Assembly (NCBI GenBank): GCA_030549495.1
Contig: JAUIRK010001035.1
Coordinates: 849,001 to 913,000, forward strand
DNA length: 64,000 nt
Source: Nectonema munidae
Taxonomy: Eukaryota > Nematomorpha > Nectonematoida > Nectonematidae
Direction: 5' to 3'
The position numbers were made by a program, and so were the translations under genes. The notes beneath the pieces are model-generated. The model saw nothing but the letters and a program-made list of their open reading frames with translations, was not told where the DNA came from and did not search any database. The first letter of the stretch is position 1. Each line of letters begins with the position of its first letter. This document shows, piece by piece, positions 32,176 to 44,800 of this stretch.

Positions 32176-34280
32176 GGCTTTTTTAATCAAAAAAATCGTA
32201 TTTGATATTTGAGTTTTGCTTTAAATTTTGCATAAAAATGAATTATTAATTTTAAATTAAACCTGAAAACTTTATTTGTTATAAAATGGTATCAAATTAA
32301 ATACACAGGAAAATCTAGTTATATGAATTGAATGAATAAATTATGCCTGGTGTCTCAACTTTCCATCACTTTTTAAAGCAAAATGATTTTTAACCCTTTG
32401 ACTCTCCATTTTTCTGAAAAAAAGTAGGCAGAGGAAACCTATAGTATATGGTAGTAATATATAATTGATTATGGCCAATAAAATATAATCTTCCTTTTGA
32501 GGTTTTGAAAGGTATTGGATAAAAATTCTTTCTGCTGTGTCCCACCCTTGGCCCTTTATATACTTGGGGCATATGCGCGAGGTCGAAACTTCGACTGTGA
32601 ATATAAAAAATATATTTACACAATTCGTCCATTGTTAGAAATGGGAGGATGGAAATGTCTCCTTCCCTGGGGCTATAAAGGCATGTGACACTCCTGGTCC
32701 AATCTATTCCGTTTTCGAAGATTTTTCATTTATATTTTAGGGATGTACCGATTAATCTGCATCGGTAGAATCCGCTAAATTTTGAAGAATCGGAATTGGC
32801 AAAAAAAAAAAAAGAATTCCGATTCGGCCAAAGTTTGTTTGACGTGAACAATAATGTATCATCAAACTAGTCACGCTGTGTGATTGGATTCAAGGGGGTG
32901 TGTAATTATGGTGCTGTTTACGCTAGAAAATTATAACGCGGATCCCAGTTTATCCCATTATAGTAAGGCAGGTTTGAAGGGTGTAGGTTCGAATACACTG
33001 ACATGCAAAATATATGAAATAAAAATTTGTGTGTTGGTTTTTACTAGATATTATATATGTTAACTTTTTAATTTTTTTAGTTAAGCGAATTTGTTTAATT
33101 TCAATATTTTTATGTCGAGTTAGTGCTATATTAAAATTGTCCGTAGTCCGAAGGTTAAATGATTTTATCGGATAAACGGATTAATGAAAGTAAGACCCCC
33201 TAACTATTTATCAAACTAATTTCCCAGCTAATTTTCAAGCTCCCCTAAAAAAATTTTCACTACCCTAAAAAAAATATGAAAAACATCTAGCATTTATGAT
33301 CCTTTCTTTCATGAAAATGTAATGTGTATAGATATGGCTTGACAATCTGATAGTTCAAAAATTAGCGTCCCAATGAAGCCGCCCCCCCCCCCCCCTTAAT
33401 ATTTTTGCTTAGCGCGGGCACTGTACAAGAATAATCAGATTATTCGGTGAAGTGTGCGACGTTTATTTATGTTTTGTTAAACACTTCAAGATACTCCACA
33501 CATTTAAAACTGTAAAATCAAGAAAAAAATAGTTGTGCTTTCGTTATTCATTAGTTATCATGCAAAAATCTTTTTACATAGAAAAATGGCGAAAAGTTAA
33601 TTTTGAAACAACATTTTAAATATTTATATAAAAATAGTTCATTGAACAATTATTTAATACACCGGGGTTAATGTGTACATGGAAATAATAAAATAAAGGT
33701 GACCCTCATAATCTAGTGAACAAATCTACCATGAAATCTTCTTTGCTCATACTTCATTGCTGCCTTCCCAAGTATTTTTTCGTTTTTTAAAACTTTTAAA
33801 GAAGTATGAGAATTACGCTAGAGCCGAGATTATCAATCTTTTTTCTCTTATGCACCCTTTTCAAGCAGAAATTTTTTATTCGATAAAATATGTTGTTTAG
33901 TGTAAGCGTGAACTTGATGCTTTGACGCTAAACTTGAAAGGTCAGGACTCAAAGTACTCATTGTCAATCTTAAATCTCCTCTATCAATTTAAGTTGATTT
34001 TGACTTGTTTAATGAAGATGAAACACGACTGAGGGCTATAAACAAATAATTAGAAATAAATTAAATTGTAATTGCTTTTAGTATCAAACCTGATTCAATA
34101 AGATATGAAGATGGGAAAGCGGTCCAAATAATTGAGATTTTTGCAAAAATATATCATTTTTTTTCAGTTTCAGAATCATTCTTCAACAAAATTAAATTTT
34201 TTAATATGGACACTTTTCAAAATTTTGTGGACTGCAAATTTGAAATATTCTTATAGGACCCCTTGGGGATTTTAATTACG
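32176..34280. other. Unassigned DNA with several transposon ends
   Basis: 32267-32345 (ATACACAGGAAAATCTAG) is a dispersed repeat also found at 57800-57895. At 32742 GGGATGTACCGATTAATCTG looks like the end of a DNA transposon whose partner is not visible. Around 32930 TTATAACGCGGATCC resembles inner parts of the pogo-like MITE at 58007. At 33381-33426 a C run followed by TTAGCGCGGGCACTG matches the right end of the MITE at 48991-49306. No gene recognised. Confidence 0.45.
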
Positions 34281-34940
34281 TTTCTAATTTAATGTCCTTT
34301 GGTTTTCCTCACCCTAAGAAAAGAAAAGCGCACGCCAAGTATCCTATTTTCATGGAAGAATTGGGAAAAGTATTTTCCTGTGGAAATAAACAACCAGAAA
34401 GATAGTTGGGTGATATGCGGCGAAAGTGTTGTAGTTATGGCAAAGTACAATTTTCGTCATCACTATCAAACAAAACACCATTCAACATATTTTAAGTTTT
34501 CTGTAGAGTTAAGCTCTGAAAAATATGTGTCCATGAATCGTGGTTTATAAACTCAAAGAAATCTCTTCAGATGAAAGCTTGCTAAAAAAAAATCTACCAC
34601 TCCTGCAAGTTTAAAATGGTCCATAAGATCGCAGAACTAGGAAAACCATTTATTGATGGTAGCTTCAAGAAGGAATTTATGATAGAAGCAGCAAGTGTCT
34701 TTTGTCCTGAAAAAGTCGACTTTTTTAGAAGTATTAGTCTTTGGGCAAGCTCAATTGTATGGATTAGAAAACTTTAGGGAGAACATATTGCTACAGAGAA
34801 CAATTCGGGGTAATCAATTTTGACTTTCAAATAATGAAAGATCTTTTTACAGCATGCATGGAAGAACTATGCCTTTTCAAGTTCAAATTTGCACTAGGCA
34901 ATTTCAAATTGGCATTGAAGACAGGCGATAATCAGCTGAA
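34281..34940 (+). mobile_element. hAT transposon fragment (GTF2IRD2/Charlie-like BED finger)
   Basis: The plus frame 34299-34550 encodes a BED-type region: WEKYFPVEINNQKDSWVIC, then VVVMAKYNFRHHYQTKHHS with the two histidines, and SSEKYVSMNRGL. This is the N-terminal layout of hAT-Charlie transposases related to vertebrate GTF2IRD2. After frameshifts the following sequence still gives ELGKPFIDG and VDFFRSISL, which belong next in that family. The second finger cysteine is replaced (VICGES where CxxC is usual). The catalytic domain is missing, so this is an N-terminal relic. Confidence 0.7.
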
Positions 34941-35399
34941 ATTTTTAATTTATCAAATAAATATTGAAAGTTTAAAAAGCTTTAAAAAACCATAACTTCC
35001 ATGTCTACAAATTTAGAAAGTAATCCTTGAATCTGTGCTATTGATTTTTTACAATTAATAGAATTAATAATTTCAATAGATTCATGGATATTTTTTCAAC
35101 TCACGAAGTTATAGTTACTTTTTGCTTATGTAGGGAGGCGAAAGCAATTTTTATTTTTCAATTATTTTTTCCTCAAACTTTTTACTGCTGTCTATTTTAT
35201 TCAACAAATATGTTATTAAGTTGAAAAAATTTCACACAAAAAATATTATTTAAAATATGAACGTATTAAAATGCATTACTTTTATGAATATCAGAATTAT
35301 ATCACACATTATTTTAAGGAAAAACATTATATGCCTTCTTCATTTTTATATGATAATTATTTAAATACATAATAGCCAGTCTGAATCCTTGAAAATTGT
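34941..35399. other. No gene recognised
   Basis: AT-rich sequence between the hAT relic and the LINE fragment; only chance frames. Confidence 0.45.
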
Positions 35400-36060
35400 T
35401 GTTTTAACATAACATAATTTATAAAACGAAAAGAAAAGTCTAAAAATATACCTGTAAAAGCGTGTGATATACGTACAATTAAAGTTAACTTTGTAAATGA
35501 CCAGTGTAAAGCTGGAAAGTCTGATTAATGAAAGATTAATCTTCTGTCTTTCCAGAAAAAATCAAGGCGCTTCTTAAATGTATGAAAAGAAGGGGAATTA
35601 ATAGCGTGCTTTGGAAGGCTGTTTTCCAGTCATTCATTATTCTGTTTGAGAAAGAAGCCTTATAAAAACGTTTTCTGCGCCTTGTTTTTATAAACTTTTT
35701 TTAGTGAGTTCTAAAGCTTCTTAGCGAAAATCAGGTAAAACAGTATAATCAACACCCATGTTTTTGTTGATTATATTGTAGACCGTTACCATATCGTTTC
35801 GTTTATATCTGTACGTCAAGGAAGGCACGGACAATATACATAGTGTTTCCTTGTAGTCCAATGTTTCTAGTCCTTTTACTTTTTTTCGTTATAAATCTTT
35901 GGACTTTTTCCTATTCTTTCATGTCCTTAGTTCACGTGGGATGAGAGATCACATTACCTATTCGAGGTGGGGTCCTTCGTATCAAGGCTTTGTATATTGG
36001 CCTAGCTATTGTAGTATCGAAGGCAGTGAGTGAAGTGTCTGAAGACTAGGAAGATTATCG
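35400..36060 (-). mobile_element. 3' fragment of a CR1/L2-like LINE
   Basis: On the minus strand, broken frames encode the reverse-transcriptase C-terminal region: KSKRTRNIGLQGN, TKRYGNGLQYNQQKHG, KKFIKTRRRKRFYKASFSN, RIMNDWKTAF. The block R-x-x-x-F-x-x-R-x-x-x-x-W-N-x-L near the end of ORF2 is typical of L2/CR1 elements. Multiple frameshifts; 5' truncated near 36060. The family differs from the LINEs at 24 and 42 kb. Confidence 0.65.
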
Positions 36061-36627
36061 CATAAGCTTTTGAAAAATTAGGTTTTTCTATTTATTATTT
36101 TTAAAAAGTACGAAAATATTGTGAGAATCAAAAAATGATCTATTTTCAGTCAAAAATTTGTATTAATGACAGATACCTCTTTTGATTTATATCATAAAAT
36201 TCTGCAAATATCATTTTAAATGTTCTAAATATTCATTCTAAAAATGTGAAAAACATAAAGGAAATTAATAATTAACCTCAATGATTATTATCTAAATGCC
36301 TCCAAACATTCATCCTTTATTAAAAGGTTAATGTATATATTATATTATATATAAACACATATATACCGTAGATGTGGTTTTTTACCCATCAATCATTGAA
36401 ATATCTTGAATTTTTAACACGATGTTGTAGAGTACATAAAGAGGTGTACCTAAATAAAATTGTATTATTATAAGTTCGTTAGAAGTTACAGAATATATAG
36501 TTATAATGGCAGAAAGAAAGTGATATAACCTTGAATATTAGTGTATTTGTAGTATAGAAAGCATAATTGATATTAAATGTACTCAAATACTAATTTTGCT
36601 TACTCTATTAAGTTCAAACAGTAAAGG
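36061..36627. other. Upstream region of the carbonic anhydrase gene
   Basis: AT-rich. A TATATTATATATAAACACAT stretch lies near 36340-36360, about 270 bp before the start codon, but I would not call it a promoter with confidence. No in-frame upstream exon is apparent. Confidence 0.35.
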
Positions 36628-37425
36628 ATGTGGGGATACGATTCAAACAATGGTCCAGATCTCTGGAGTAAAGACTATCCTTACGCTAGCGGCCCCAATC
36701 AATCGCCGATCAACGTAGAGCCGAATGAGGCTAAGTACGATAAGGACTTGAATATCGCGCCATTGAAGCTTGAATATGGGCTGCAAGATGCAGAACTAGT
36801 GAAACAGCCTTTAAATGTTAAAATTGTTCCTAAAGGAGAGCACAGCTTGCACATTTCAGGCGGCCCACTTACCAAGGATAGCGTTTACCGACTGGATCAT
36901 ATTCACTTTCACTGGGGAAGTAGTTTGAATCCTGGCTCTGAACATACAATTCGTTCGAAACGCTTCCTGGCAGAATTGCATGCCGTTCACTGGAACCAAA
37001 CTCTGTACGCATCCTTAAGCGACGCAATAGCGTCAAACTCTTCTTCTGCTCTTGCTGTGATTGGTGTGATGATAGAAAGTTCTTCTGAGTGCAGCGAGCA
37101 ATCACTGTCTTTTAAAAAAATTCTTGACAGCATTAAAGAAATGTCAGAAAGTAAAACGCCAACTACTTTACAGATATCTTCCTTCGATTTTGGAAGTCTC
37201 TTTCCCAACTTCAAAAATTATTACACTTATTCTGGTTCACTAACAACCCCGCCCTGCTCAGAAATTGTTACATGGATCATTGTGGCTCAGTTTTTGTATA
37301 TGGATTATATTGATTGTTCTGTCTTCTTTCTTTTGAAACGCGAAACTAATGAAAAGCTTATTTTAAACAACTTTCGCCCAATCCAATCATTAAATCAACG
37401 CATTGTATGCAAGTCCTTTACATAA
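36628..37425 (+). CDS. Alpha-carbonic anhydrase, single exon
   Basis: 265 residues, a full-length cytosolic-type alpha-CA (human CA2 has 260). It interconverts CO2 and bicarbonate. The start matches the family (WGYDSNNGPDLW). Zinc ligands are His93 and His95 (HIHFHWGS) and His118 (AELHAVHW). The supporting Glu105 (GSEHT), Glu116 and gatekeeper Thr206 (GSLTTPPCSE, then VTW) are present, so it should be active. His72 lies near the CA2 proton-shuttle His64, but the loop after it is about 10 residues shorter. The C-terminus NNFRPIQSLNQRI is complete. There is no signal peptide. Animal CA genes usually have several introns and this one has none, so a retrocopy or intron loss is likely. No poly(A) tract or target duplication was seen that would prove retrocopying. 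Around 220-240 (FLYMDYIDCSVFFLLKRE) the sequence is atypical. Confidence 0.93.
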   Translation: MWGYDSNNGPDLWSKDYPYASGPNQSPINVEPNEAKYDKDLNIAPLKLEYGLQDAELVKQPLNVKIVPKGEHSLHISGGPLTKDSVYRLDHIHFHWGSSLNPGSEHTIRSKRFLAELHAVHWNQTLYASLSDAIASNSSSALAVIGVMIESSSECSEQSLSFKKILDSIKEMSESKTPTTLQISSFDFGSLFPNFKNYYTYSGSLTTPPCSEIVTWIIVAQFLYMDYIDCSVFFLLKRETNEKLILNNFRPIQSLNQRIVCKSFT

Positions 37426-37478
37426 ATTTTCAAAATTTTGCTGAATACGTTGTTTCAATTTAGTTTTTTTTTGGTGTG

Positions 37479-37484
37479 AATAAA
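37479..37484 (+). terminator. Polyadenylation signal of the carbonic anhydrase gene
   Basis: AATAAA 54 bp after the stop codon, preceded by a T-rich stretch. Confidence 0.6.
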
Positions 37485-39900
37485 TTTTTCCATATCTCTA
37501 ATATTTATTTTGCAAAAGTAACAGTAAATGTATAATCTTTTCATCGAGAGAAAACAATTGAGCGGCTTGTGTCAAACTATGAGCAAGAAAGGTTTAAAGC
37601 TTGATCAAATCCATGATCTTGTGTATTGAGGCAAAGTATTTAAACAAACTTATTCATTCTCCATATTATACAATTCTTTTTTTCCAATTGATTCGAATTT
37701 AATTTTACTTTAACAAATCAAGATCCATCTTTTTCCTTATTTTGAACTTTCCTTTTTGCTAAATTTTAATTACAAATTTAAATGTAAAATTTGCTAATAT
37801 TATTACGATTAATATAAAATTGCAATTTATATGATTCAATAAATTAAAGTGTATAAAAAATGGATAAATTGAACTTGAATTTAAGAGAAACTGAATACTT
37901 TCGAACATTAAAGAAAGTAAGAAAACTAAAATGAAAATATAGATGTAAGGCTGGTGTAAAACTAATAACTAGGAGGAACTTCTTAAACTTATGATAATTT
38001 ACGTTAAGATAGTGAACTGATAGGTATAAGCCTCACTTGACTATTTTAATGTTCAACTCTAATTAGGGTTAAATTTTACACTATCGAAGCGGGATAAAAA
38101 GTGTATATAAAAAAGCTAAGAACAAAATTTTGTATTCCTAACAAAATTAATTAATATGAAAAATACTTTGAAAGTAAAATATGAGTTTTTTTACAAAAAG
38201 AAGAGATAAACAATCACATGTGGGGCTAAAATTTTCAAATTTCTATTTTGAAATGTAGGATTAGTAGATAAAAACCGGGATTCTTCTTAATCATTGAGGC
38301 TTCCTAATGTTATGGGGCGGCAAAACCGGAACTTCTGGCAATCCTACCATTAATCAAGAAATAAACCATATCAAAAGCTTATAAATTGAAATGAGAAGTG
38401 AATTTTTTTTATAAACGATAGCACTTTTGTGTATCTTTGAGAAAATAAGATTATCCATATAATCATTGAAAATTTGTTGCAATTAAAGTGTTTTCAAAAG
38501 GCATTGGTATTACATTATTTCTGACCATTCTTTCTTATTTTAATCACTTTTTTCATATTATAATTTATTATAAACATGGTTAATACAGATATTCTTTACT
38601 GCTTTATCATGTTTATAAACAGTTTTGTAGTAACTGACAAGCCCAAAACAACAACGATAAAGGTAAGCATTAAAAAACTTTTCCACCATAATGTTTGCAT
38701 GCATCACTTTATTAAAAACAAAAACAATGATCTTAAAGACATTTAGTGAAAATTATAAAGAAATTCTAAAAAAAATACATTTTTGAAGATTGTATTTCGA
38801 AAAACGTGTATCCTCGTTACAAAAGTATTTATTTAAATTATTTCAATTTCTTTTCAAACACAAAAATGAATTTATAAAATAGGTTCAACAAAATGAATGG
38901 ACTAGACTCTGAAAGAACTGATCATTTTTATTTGAACTGTAATAAGGAGTATGATCAACTTTCTACTAAAAGAAAATTGAAAAACAGTTATAAAACATAA
39001 ATATTTTAGGCCAATAAATGTTTATAGAAGATGCAAAAAATGACCTTTTGATTTTGTAGAAGGAAAGAGAGGAGAATTTATCACTTTTATCAATTTAGTG
39101 AAAATTTTTTTAACAATATTTCATAAAAATGAGAAGTTTATTACCAACAAAAGAAAGAATTTGGATCGACTATTGAAGATTTAATAATGTTTCATGACAA
39201 TATTAAGTTATTAAAATGATTTAATATTCAATAAAAATATAGCTTTTATAAATTTCAATAATTTTAAAAAGAACATGTTTTTTAATTTTCCCGACTCAAG
39301 CCTCTCACCACTCTAGGAATACCTCTGCCTGACTCCCTAAATCGCTCCCCGCAAGACTCTGATATAAATACTTAAATATTGATACTATGAAATTGACCAA
39401 ATCTATTAGCACAAAGAAAATGTGTGATGTTTCATAAATAAGTTGGATTATTTATTTACATTATATTTTCATCTTGCTTCCTCGATCACAAATGACTTAA
39501 ACATAACTTGCCCACTAAATACAAACTATGTATTCTATAATTGTGATCATTTCGGACACCAAAGTCACTACTTTGCGGAAGGAAAGATAAAAAATTCCAA
39601 ATAAAACATTCCCCGTATATTCAACTTGACCACAACCAACTGCTACTACAGCCTCAACATTTCAATCTCTAACTTAATTATAATTATTTGTATACACGAG
39701 CCCTACCCTCAACTCTTGTTTGATATACGATTTCTTTCTTTGAGTTTTAATTTGAATTGGAGATGCGTTATTTTATCAATATTTTTACTTTAAAAAACTT
39801 AGAATAGACTGTTTGGCTCTCCTATTAATAATTTTGTTTTTTTCTTTCCAACCTTAGTGAATAATTATCTTTTGTATCACCATAGTGCATTGCAATAGTC
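37485..39900. other. Long AT-rich intergenic stretch, nothing recognised
   Basis: I read both strands and found no protein family, RNA or clear repeat. Frames are short and composition is uniformly AT-rich. Confidence 0.5.
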
Positions 39901-41164
39901 CAGGGATGGATTTAGAAGGGGGGATGGGGATGCATACCCCACCCCCACCAGATATGGATCTAGGGGGCGGTCAACAGATTCTTGATAGTTTGGAAGTATA
40001 TGGACTCCTACTGCTGTATATGTTCACTGTATCAGCTATTGTCTAAATCTCGTTTTGAATTTTTCTTCCTCTCTTTATGAAATAAGAAATATGTTTTCTG
40101 TTGTTGAAAGTGTTATTTCATTCATAAATGATACCGTGAAGCATAGAAGTGTTATGAAAATGTTTTTAAAGGAGGCAGGAAGTGAAAATTTACAGCTTAA
40201 ATTTTAGATTTTTTTGTCGATTATAATTTTTTAAACGAATTACGCTCCAATTGTTGCTACATTAGAAAAACTCATAGAATCAACGGACAGAAAAAGAGCT
40301 GATAATGCTCCTTGTCTTGTGTTAAAAAAGTTATGAGTTTGACTCATCATCTTTCCAAAGCTCTTCAAACAGTAAATTTAGATTTAATAATAAAAAAACG
40401 CTGATTCAATGGAGAGCTTTTTCTGGTGAATGGAACAATTAAAATTATGGAACTTTTATAGCAGCTGAAAAAATGGCTGAAACGGTCCAAATTCAAATTA
40501 GTATGACAAGACTTGCTTCACGCTAAATGAATTGGTTTACATACTTAGACGCCATAATTCAAATGTTTGAGCAAAAATTTACTTCCCATAGCATTCTTAT
40601 AAACAAAATGGCAATACTTATACCTTCAGAAGTGTTAAATTACGAATGGGAAGATATACATAATTCAATCAAAATGTACAACATTATTCTCGTAAATCCT
40701 GATGCTGATGATATAAGAATGCAATTTTTAGAATAGAAAGATTTTTGCAAAAAGCTTGAGAACAAACCAACCAAGCCTCTCGAAACCCTTGATATAATTC
40801 CTGAAAGAAGGAAATATATTAAAAGATTGTTGACAATTTTTTGCACTGTTCCTATCACTACATGTTCAGCTGAGAGAGCTTTCAGTTCAATGAGAATATT
40901 GAGGAATTATTATTTACGTAATCGAATGAATGATGAAAGATTAACTTGTCTCGCTCTCATGTACCTCCAACCAGAATCAACGTTGAAAAAGTTATAGATA
41001 GATTTGCGAAACAAAAAAGAAGAAGAAAAGATTTTGTAATATAAAACTATTTTATATTATATATTGTATTGTTGAACAAATTTAATGACTTTTTTGAATT
41101 TTTTGACTGACTTTTTACGGAGATATCCCTCCTCCCCCTCCTACCAAAAATTTCTGGATCCCTC
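39901..41164 (+). mobile_element. Internally deleted hAT transposon (TTF/hATC type)
   Basis: The left end CAGGGATGGATTTAGAAGG and the right end AATTTCTGGATCCCT are imperfect inverted repeats of hAT type. Inside, the plus strand encodes the C-terminal half of a hAT transposase in several frames. A clean 69-codon frame at 40527 is followed by ETLDIIPERRKYIKRL. The dimerisation domain comes next: PITTCSAERAFSSMRILRNY, LRNRMNDERLTCLALMYL, and a basic tail. The zinc finger and catalytic N-terminal parts are absent. Stops and frameshifts are frequent. No target duplication was found. It is of the kind seen in 52 kDa repressor/TTF-type hAT proteins. Confidence 0.78.
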
Positions 41165-41805
41165 ACATTCTCTTTATTTCCTATCTTTTCAACAAATATA
41201 ATATTTCAAATTACTTGATTTCAATCTTATGTTTTATCATATTTATTTTCATTATTATTTTTACTTTTTTTTCTATCTTCTTCCCCGTAATATCTTTCGT
41301 TATTAAAATTCAGTCCTCTTCTTTATTTATTCTTTTTTTACTTTCTCAAATCTTTAATTTATATAGATATATTATTTATATATATAACTCTTTTAATTTT
41401 CCTTCTACCTTGAAATATACCTTCGAACAAACTCTGATCACATTTTCCTCTTCATTTTCTTACATATGCTTCATCCTTATTTGCATCTACCTTAATCCCC
41501 ACCAACCGCTCTCAATTGCTCATCTCATATATTCACACACTCTTTCGACTCTTCTTATTCCACTCCAATGCTTACTTTCCAAGCCAACACTGATGTTTAC
41601 AACAATGAATTTTCGGCATTGACGTCTTCCTGCATCCAAATCAAATGTTATATCTTACACTATCAAACAGTTTATAATCAAATCAATTCTCTTTTAATTA
41701 TTCAATCATGTGACGACAACCTATCTTGGTGTTCACTTTTAAATAAATCCTTTAAAATCCTTTAAAATAAAATTAAAATCAAAATTTTAAATATTTTAAA
41801 ATTAA
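41165..41805. other. T-rich unassigned DNA
   Basis: A 135-codon plus frame at 41215-41622 is dominated by Ile/Phe/Leu and reflects T-rich composition rather than a gene. Nothing else is supported. Confidence 0.5.
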
Positions 41806-44800
41806 AGAAGAAGAAAGAATTTATTCAGCAGAATCAAAAAAAGAGTACACATATAGATCCAAAAGCCAAACTGTTTTTGAAAAAAAAACCAAATTGTTGA
41901 AAAAAAAATCATGGGGAGTTCTGCAATGGTGTGTAAAAAGCCTTGTGGCCGCTGGTATATACACCCTGTGAGGAATTGCAAAAACGCTGAGTTTCTTATA
42001 AAAATCTGGAAGAATAAAATAAATGAAGAAAGGTAAGCTTATAAATAATTATGATTAAAACTATGAATATTCATCAATTTTAAATTTTATGTTAATATAC
42101 AATCAATTTGGCATCATATATAAATAATTTCATCATTACAATTTGTACCATACTTGGATATAAAAAAATTTTTGAGTAATTTTTTATACATATGGAATGT
42201 TTCATCAATAAAGTTAGTTTTTTCAAGAGTTGTATTCCAAAACATAGCAATTCTGTATTTTAATGTCTTTTTAGAACCTTTAAGTCTGCACTGTGTAATA
42301 ACTAAATGATTGCAAGATCTCAAAAAGTAACTCGTTTTTTGATGTACAAAGTTTTGCCACTCCGAAAATATTTCAGGAAGTAAATTATTCATATATTTGT
42401 ATGTTAGTTTACATAATTGACTTAAATATATATCATTAATTTTCAATAAATTTTGGTTTATAAAATGAAGTTCTGTGTGATCTCTAAAGTCTAGGTTGAA
42501 ACTACTCTTATTATTTTTTTTTGTAGAGTTTCAAGTTTATATGTGTTTGAATAACTCCAATTTATCACGCTATATGTGAAATGGGGTAGAATCAAACTTT
42601 GTACAAAGTCAGCTTAATATTGATATCAAAATAATTTCTAAAACGTCGCATTATTCCAAGTATCGGATTTACCTTTTTTAAAATCAAATCTTGATGGTCA
42701 TTCCATGTTAGGTTTTGGTTTATATACAGCCCTAGAAAATTAAATTTATTTACCAACTCAATATCAATTGACTCAGTATTTAGTTTTACGCTTCTATTTT
42801 TCTTGTTGGATATTAACATCATTTTAGATTTATTATAGTTCAAAGTTAAAAAGTTCCCTTTACACCATTTTTCCAATTCGATGAAAATGCATTTACAAGA
42901 TTCAGTAAGAGTTAGGTCATTTTTCGTAAGCTTTGAAAGAGGAATAAGTAGTGTTACATCATCTGCAAATAAATAAAACTTAAAATTTGCATTAGATTCA
43001 GAGATACTATTTATGTAAATTGAAAACAGTAACGGCCCCAATATTGAGCCTTGTGGTACTCCTGATAAAGTGAATCTGGGAGCAGACATGGAATTATTTA
43101 TACAAACTACTTCTTCTCGGAAGGAAAGGTAAGATTTGAAGAATTTGACTGCTGAAGTAGAGAAGCCAATGTGAATTAATTTTGAAATAAGCACTTGGTG
43201 AGAGATGCTATCAAAGGCTTTATTAAAATCTAGAAATATTGCTAACACATCTTCTGAGTTCTCTAAATATTGTTGAACATTTTCAATGAAAAAAGCATGC
43301 AGGTATTCGGTATTATATTTTTTCCGAAACGCAAATTGGAAATTATATAATATTTCAAATTTTTCTAAGTAAGCTGAAATTTCTAAATGTAAAATTTTTT
43401 CAAATATTTTTGATAATGTCGGGATCAAACTAATTGGTCGATAATTTTCCAATGCATGTCTGTTACCTTTTTTTAGAATTGGTACTATTTTGCTCAATTT
43501 CAGAGACTTAGTGAAAAGAGCGAATTCGATACATGAATTGAAAGCGATAACTAGTGAATCCAGGATAAAGTCCTTTACAAGGTTCAGCTTATAGATAGAT
43601 ATGTCAAAAATATCACAACTTTTTTTGGCCTTAATTTCATACATTGCTGAGATGATATCATTTTTGTTAATTTTTTTCAAATAAAAAGATTGCTCAGTAT
43701 CGAAACAATGTGGTTCAATCCAATTTCCAACATCAATAGAGTGATCAATGGATGTAAAATGCTGATTGAAAACTTCTGTCAGTTTACTATCTTCAGTTAT
43801 AATACCCTCACATGTCGTAATATTATACTTTGTATTCTTTTTTGTTTTAATAAACTTTTTTAGATTAGACCAGGTATCTTTGGGAGAAGTAACATTTTGA
43901 AACAGTTCACTGAAATACAATCTTTTTTGTGACTTTATCTTTCTTTTGATACCATTTCTACATTCTACAAACTTATTTTTAAGCTTACTATATCAGGCCT
44001 TTTCTTAATTTTTCTATGCAATCTATCTCTTTTCTTGATAAGATTAAGTATTTCATAGCTAATCCAGCTATTCATTTTATGTTTATACTTATTTCGACCA
44101 TTGATACACTTCTTGAACTTACATTCCTTGATTGTTGAAGAAATAATTGAATTTATAGAGTTCATTAAAATTTCAGGAAGATCAAAATACTCCCTAAGAT
44201 AAAGATGCCAATCTATTTTACTAATTTTTTCAATAAAAAGTTGCTCATTAAATACTTCAACAAAATCAATTCTACTGGTATCTTTCAAGCATAAAGATAA
44301 TATAATCATACTATGGTCGGAAACAAATGTAGGATATATGAAAGAATTATATTAATTGGCATCAAAAGGTATGAAAAAATTGTCTAGAAGAGAAGACGAA
44401 CCTTCGCGAGTTATCCCATTAATAACAGACTTATAAAAATAAGATGCAAAAAGTTCAATAAACTCCATTACTTTTGTATTTTTATCAATATCGAACGTGT
44501 TCACATTAAAATCTCCCATGAAAATTCTATTACTGGAAGCTGATAGTAAGTGTAAAAAACTTGAAACATCTTCTACAAAGATAGAAATGTCGGAACACAC
44601 GGAAGGAGGTCGGTAAAAATTGTGCAAAATTAAATTTTTAGAGGAGGGTATGATTATTTCAATTGAAAAAGATTCAAAAGTATGACTCATGTTTTCAATA
44701 TTGCATATTGAGAAATCAAGACTTTTATGAACAAGGAATCCTAGCCCGGAATGCTTAGTTAGTTTGTTAGTAGTATAAACAAAATTATAATCATCAAAAT

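Noticed and set aside
32930-33010. tRNA-like GGTTCGAATAC near 32988
   Set aside because: Only a B-box-like word is present; no A box at the right distance and no closing stems.
41215-41622. 135-codon plus-strand frame with apparent membrane segments
   Set aside because: Ile/Phe/Leu richness follows from a T-rich, pyrimidine-biased stretch; no start context, motif or polar loops typical of a membrane protein.
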